Shown: one piece after another, positions 5,355-5,393 of the stretch | Position numbering within the stretch: position 1 is the stretch's first letter | Layout: each line of letters begins with the position of its first letter | Source of the DNA: Rikenellaceae bacterium | GTDB lineage: Bacteria > Bacteroidota > Bacteroidia > Bacteroidales > Rikenellaceae | Direction: 5' to 3' | DNA: 5,393 nt | NCBI GenBank assembly: GCA_021203585.1 | Contig: JAJQAW010000097.1 | Location: 1 to 5,393 of the forward strand | The notes under the pieces: generated by a model | Database searches by the model: none | The model's input: the letters and a program-made list of their open reading frames with translations, nothing else | Told to the model about the DNA's origin: nothing | Translations under genes and position numbers: made by a program

Positions 5355-5393
5355 GCCGATGTAGCTCAGTTGGCCAGAGCAGCTGATTTGTAA
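5355..5393 (+). tRNA. trnT: tRNA-Thr (anticodon UGU), 5' half, cut by window end
   Basis: The visible half fits a cloverleaf: acceptor 5' strand GCCGATG (5355-5361), TA at positions 8-9, D stem GCTC/GAGC (5364-5367 and 5377-5380) around a loop containing GG, base A26 at 5381, anticodon stem GCTGA (5382-5386), and anticodon loop TTTGTAA (5387-5393) with anticodon TGT, decoding the Thr codon ACA. The 3' half lies beyond the window. From memory, Bacteroidales often have tRNA-Thr at the head of a tRNA cluster leading to tuf, so this may begin such an operon, but that cannot be seen here. Confidence 0.9.

Overview
The window looks like ordinary chromosomal core sequence from a member of the Bacteroidota, probably order Bacteroidales. 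The evidence is four near or exact matches to the Bacteroidota -7 box (TAnnTTTG), gene starts with A/T-rich leaders and no convincing Shine-Dalgarno sequence, a Bacteroidota-type OmpA-family lipoprotein, and a threonine tRNA whose visible half matches the Bacteroidales form as I remember it. I cannot fix the genus.

Layout: (1) 1-196 is a GC-rich stretch I could not identify. It lies downstream of the first gene, is free of stops in two antiparallel frames for most of its length, and holds an 8-bp hairpin. (2) 197-2098, minus strand, is dxs, the first enzyme of the MEP isoprenoid pathway. (3) 2099-2205 is a compact divergent promoter region with a 10-bp palindrome at the rightward -7 box. (4) 2206-3069 is a coiled-coil OmpA-family outer-membrane lipoprotein. 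(5) 3069-3163 is a run of four back-to-back inverted repeats built from GC arms around A/T runs. (6) 3184-5086 is pyrH (UMP kinase), a short secreted TlpA-type thioredoxin, and frr (ribosome recycling factor). pyrH and frr are neighbours in many bacteria; here the redox gene lies between them, and frr appears to have its own promoter. (7) 5114-5145 is a clear intrinsic terminator closing the frr unit. (8) 5146-5354 is intergenic and carries two consensus -7 boxes, one enclosed by an 8-bp inverted repeat. (9) 5355-5393 is the 5' half of tRNA-Thr(UGU), cut off by the window edge exactly after the anticodon loop.

The genes serve housekeeping roles: isoprenoid precursors, envelope anchoring to peptidoglycan, pyrimidine nucleotides, thiol redox outside the cytoplasm, and translation. 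I see no CRISPR array, transposase, phage gene or obvious new multi-gene system. The observations most worth checking are non-coding: the hairpin cluster before pyrH, the operator-like repeats on two promoters, and the unexplained 1-196 segment.
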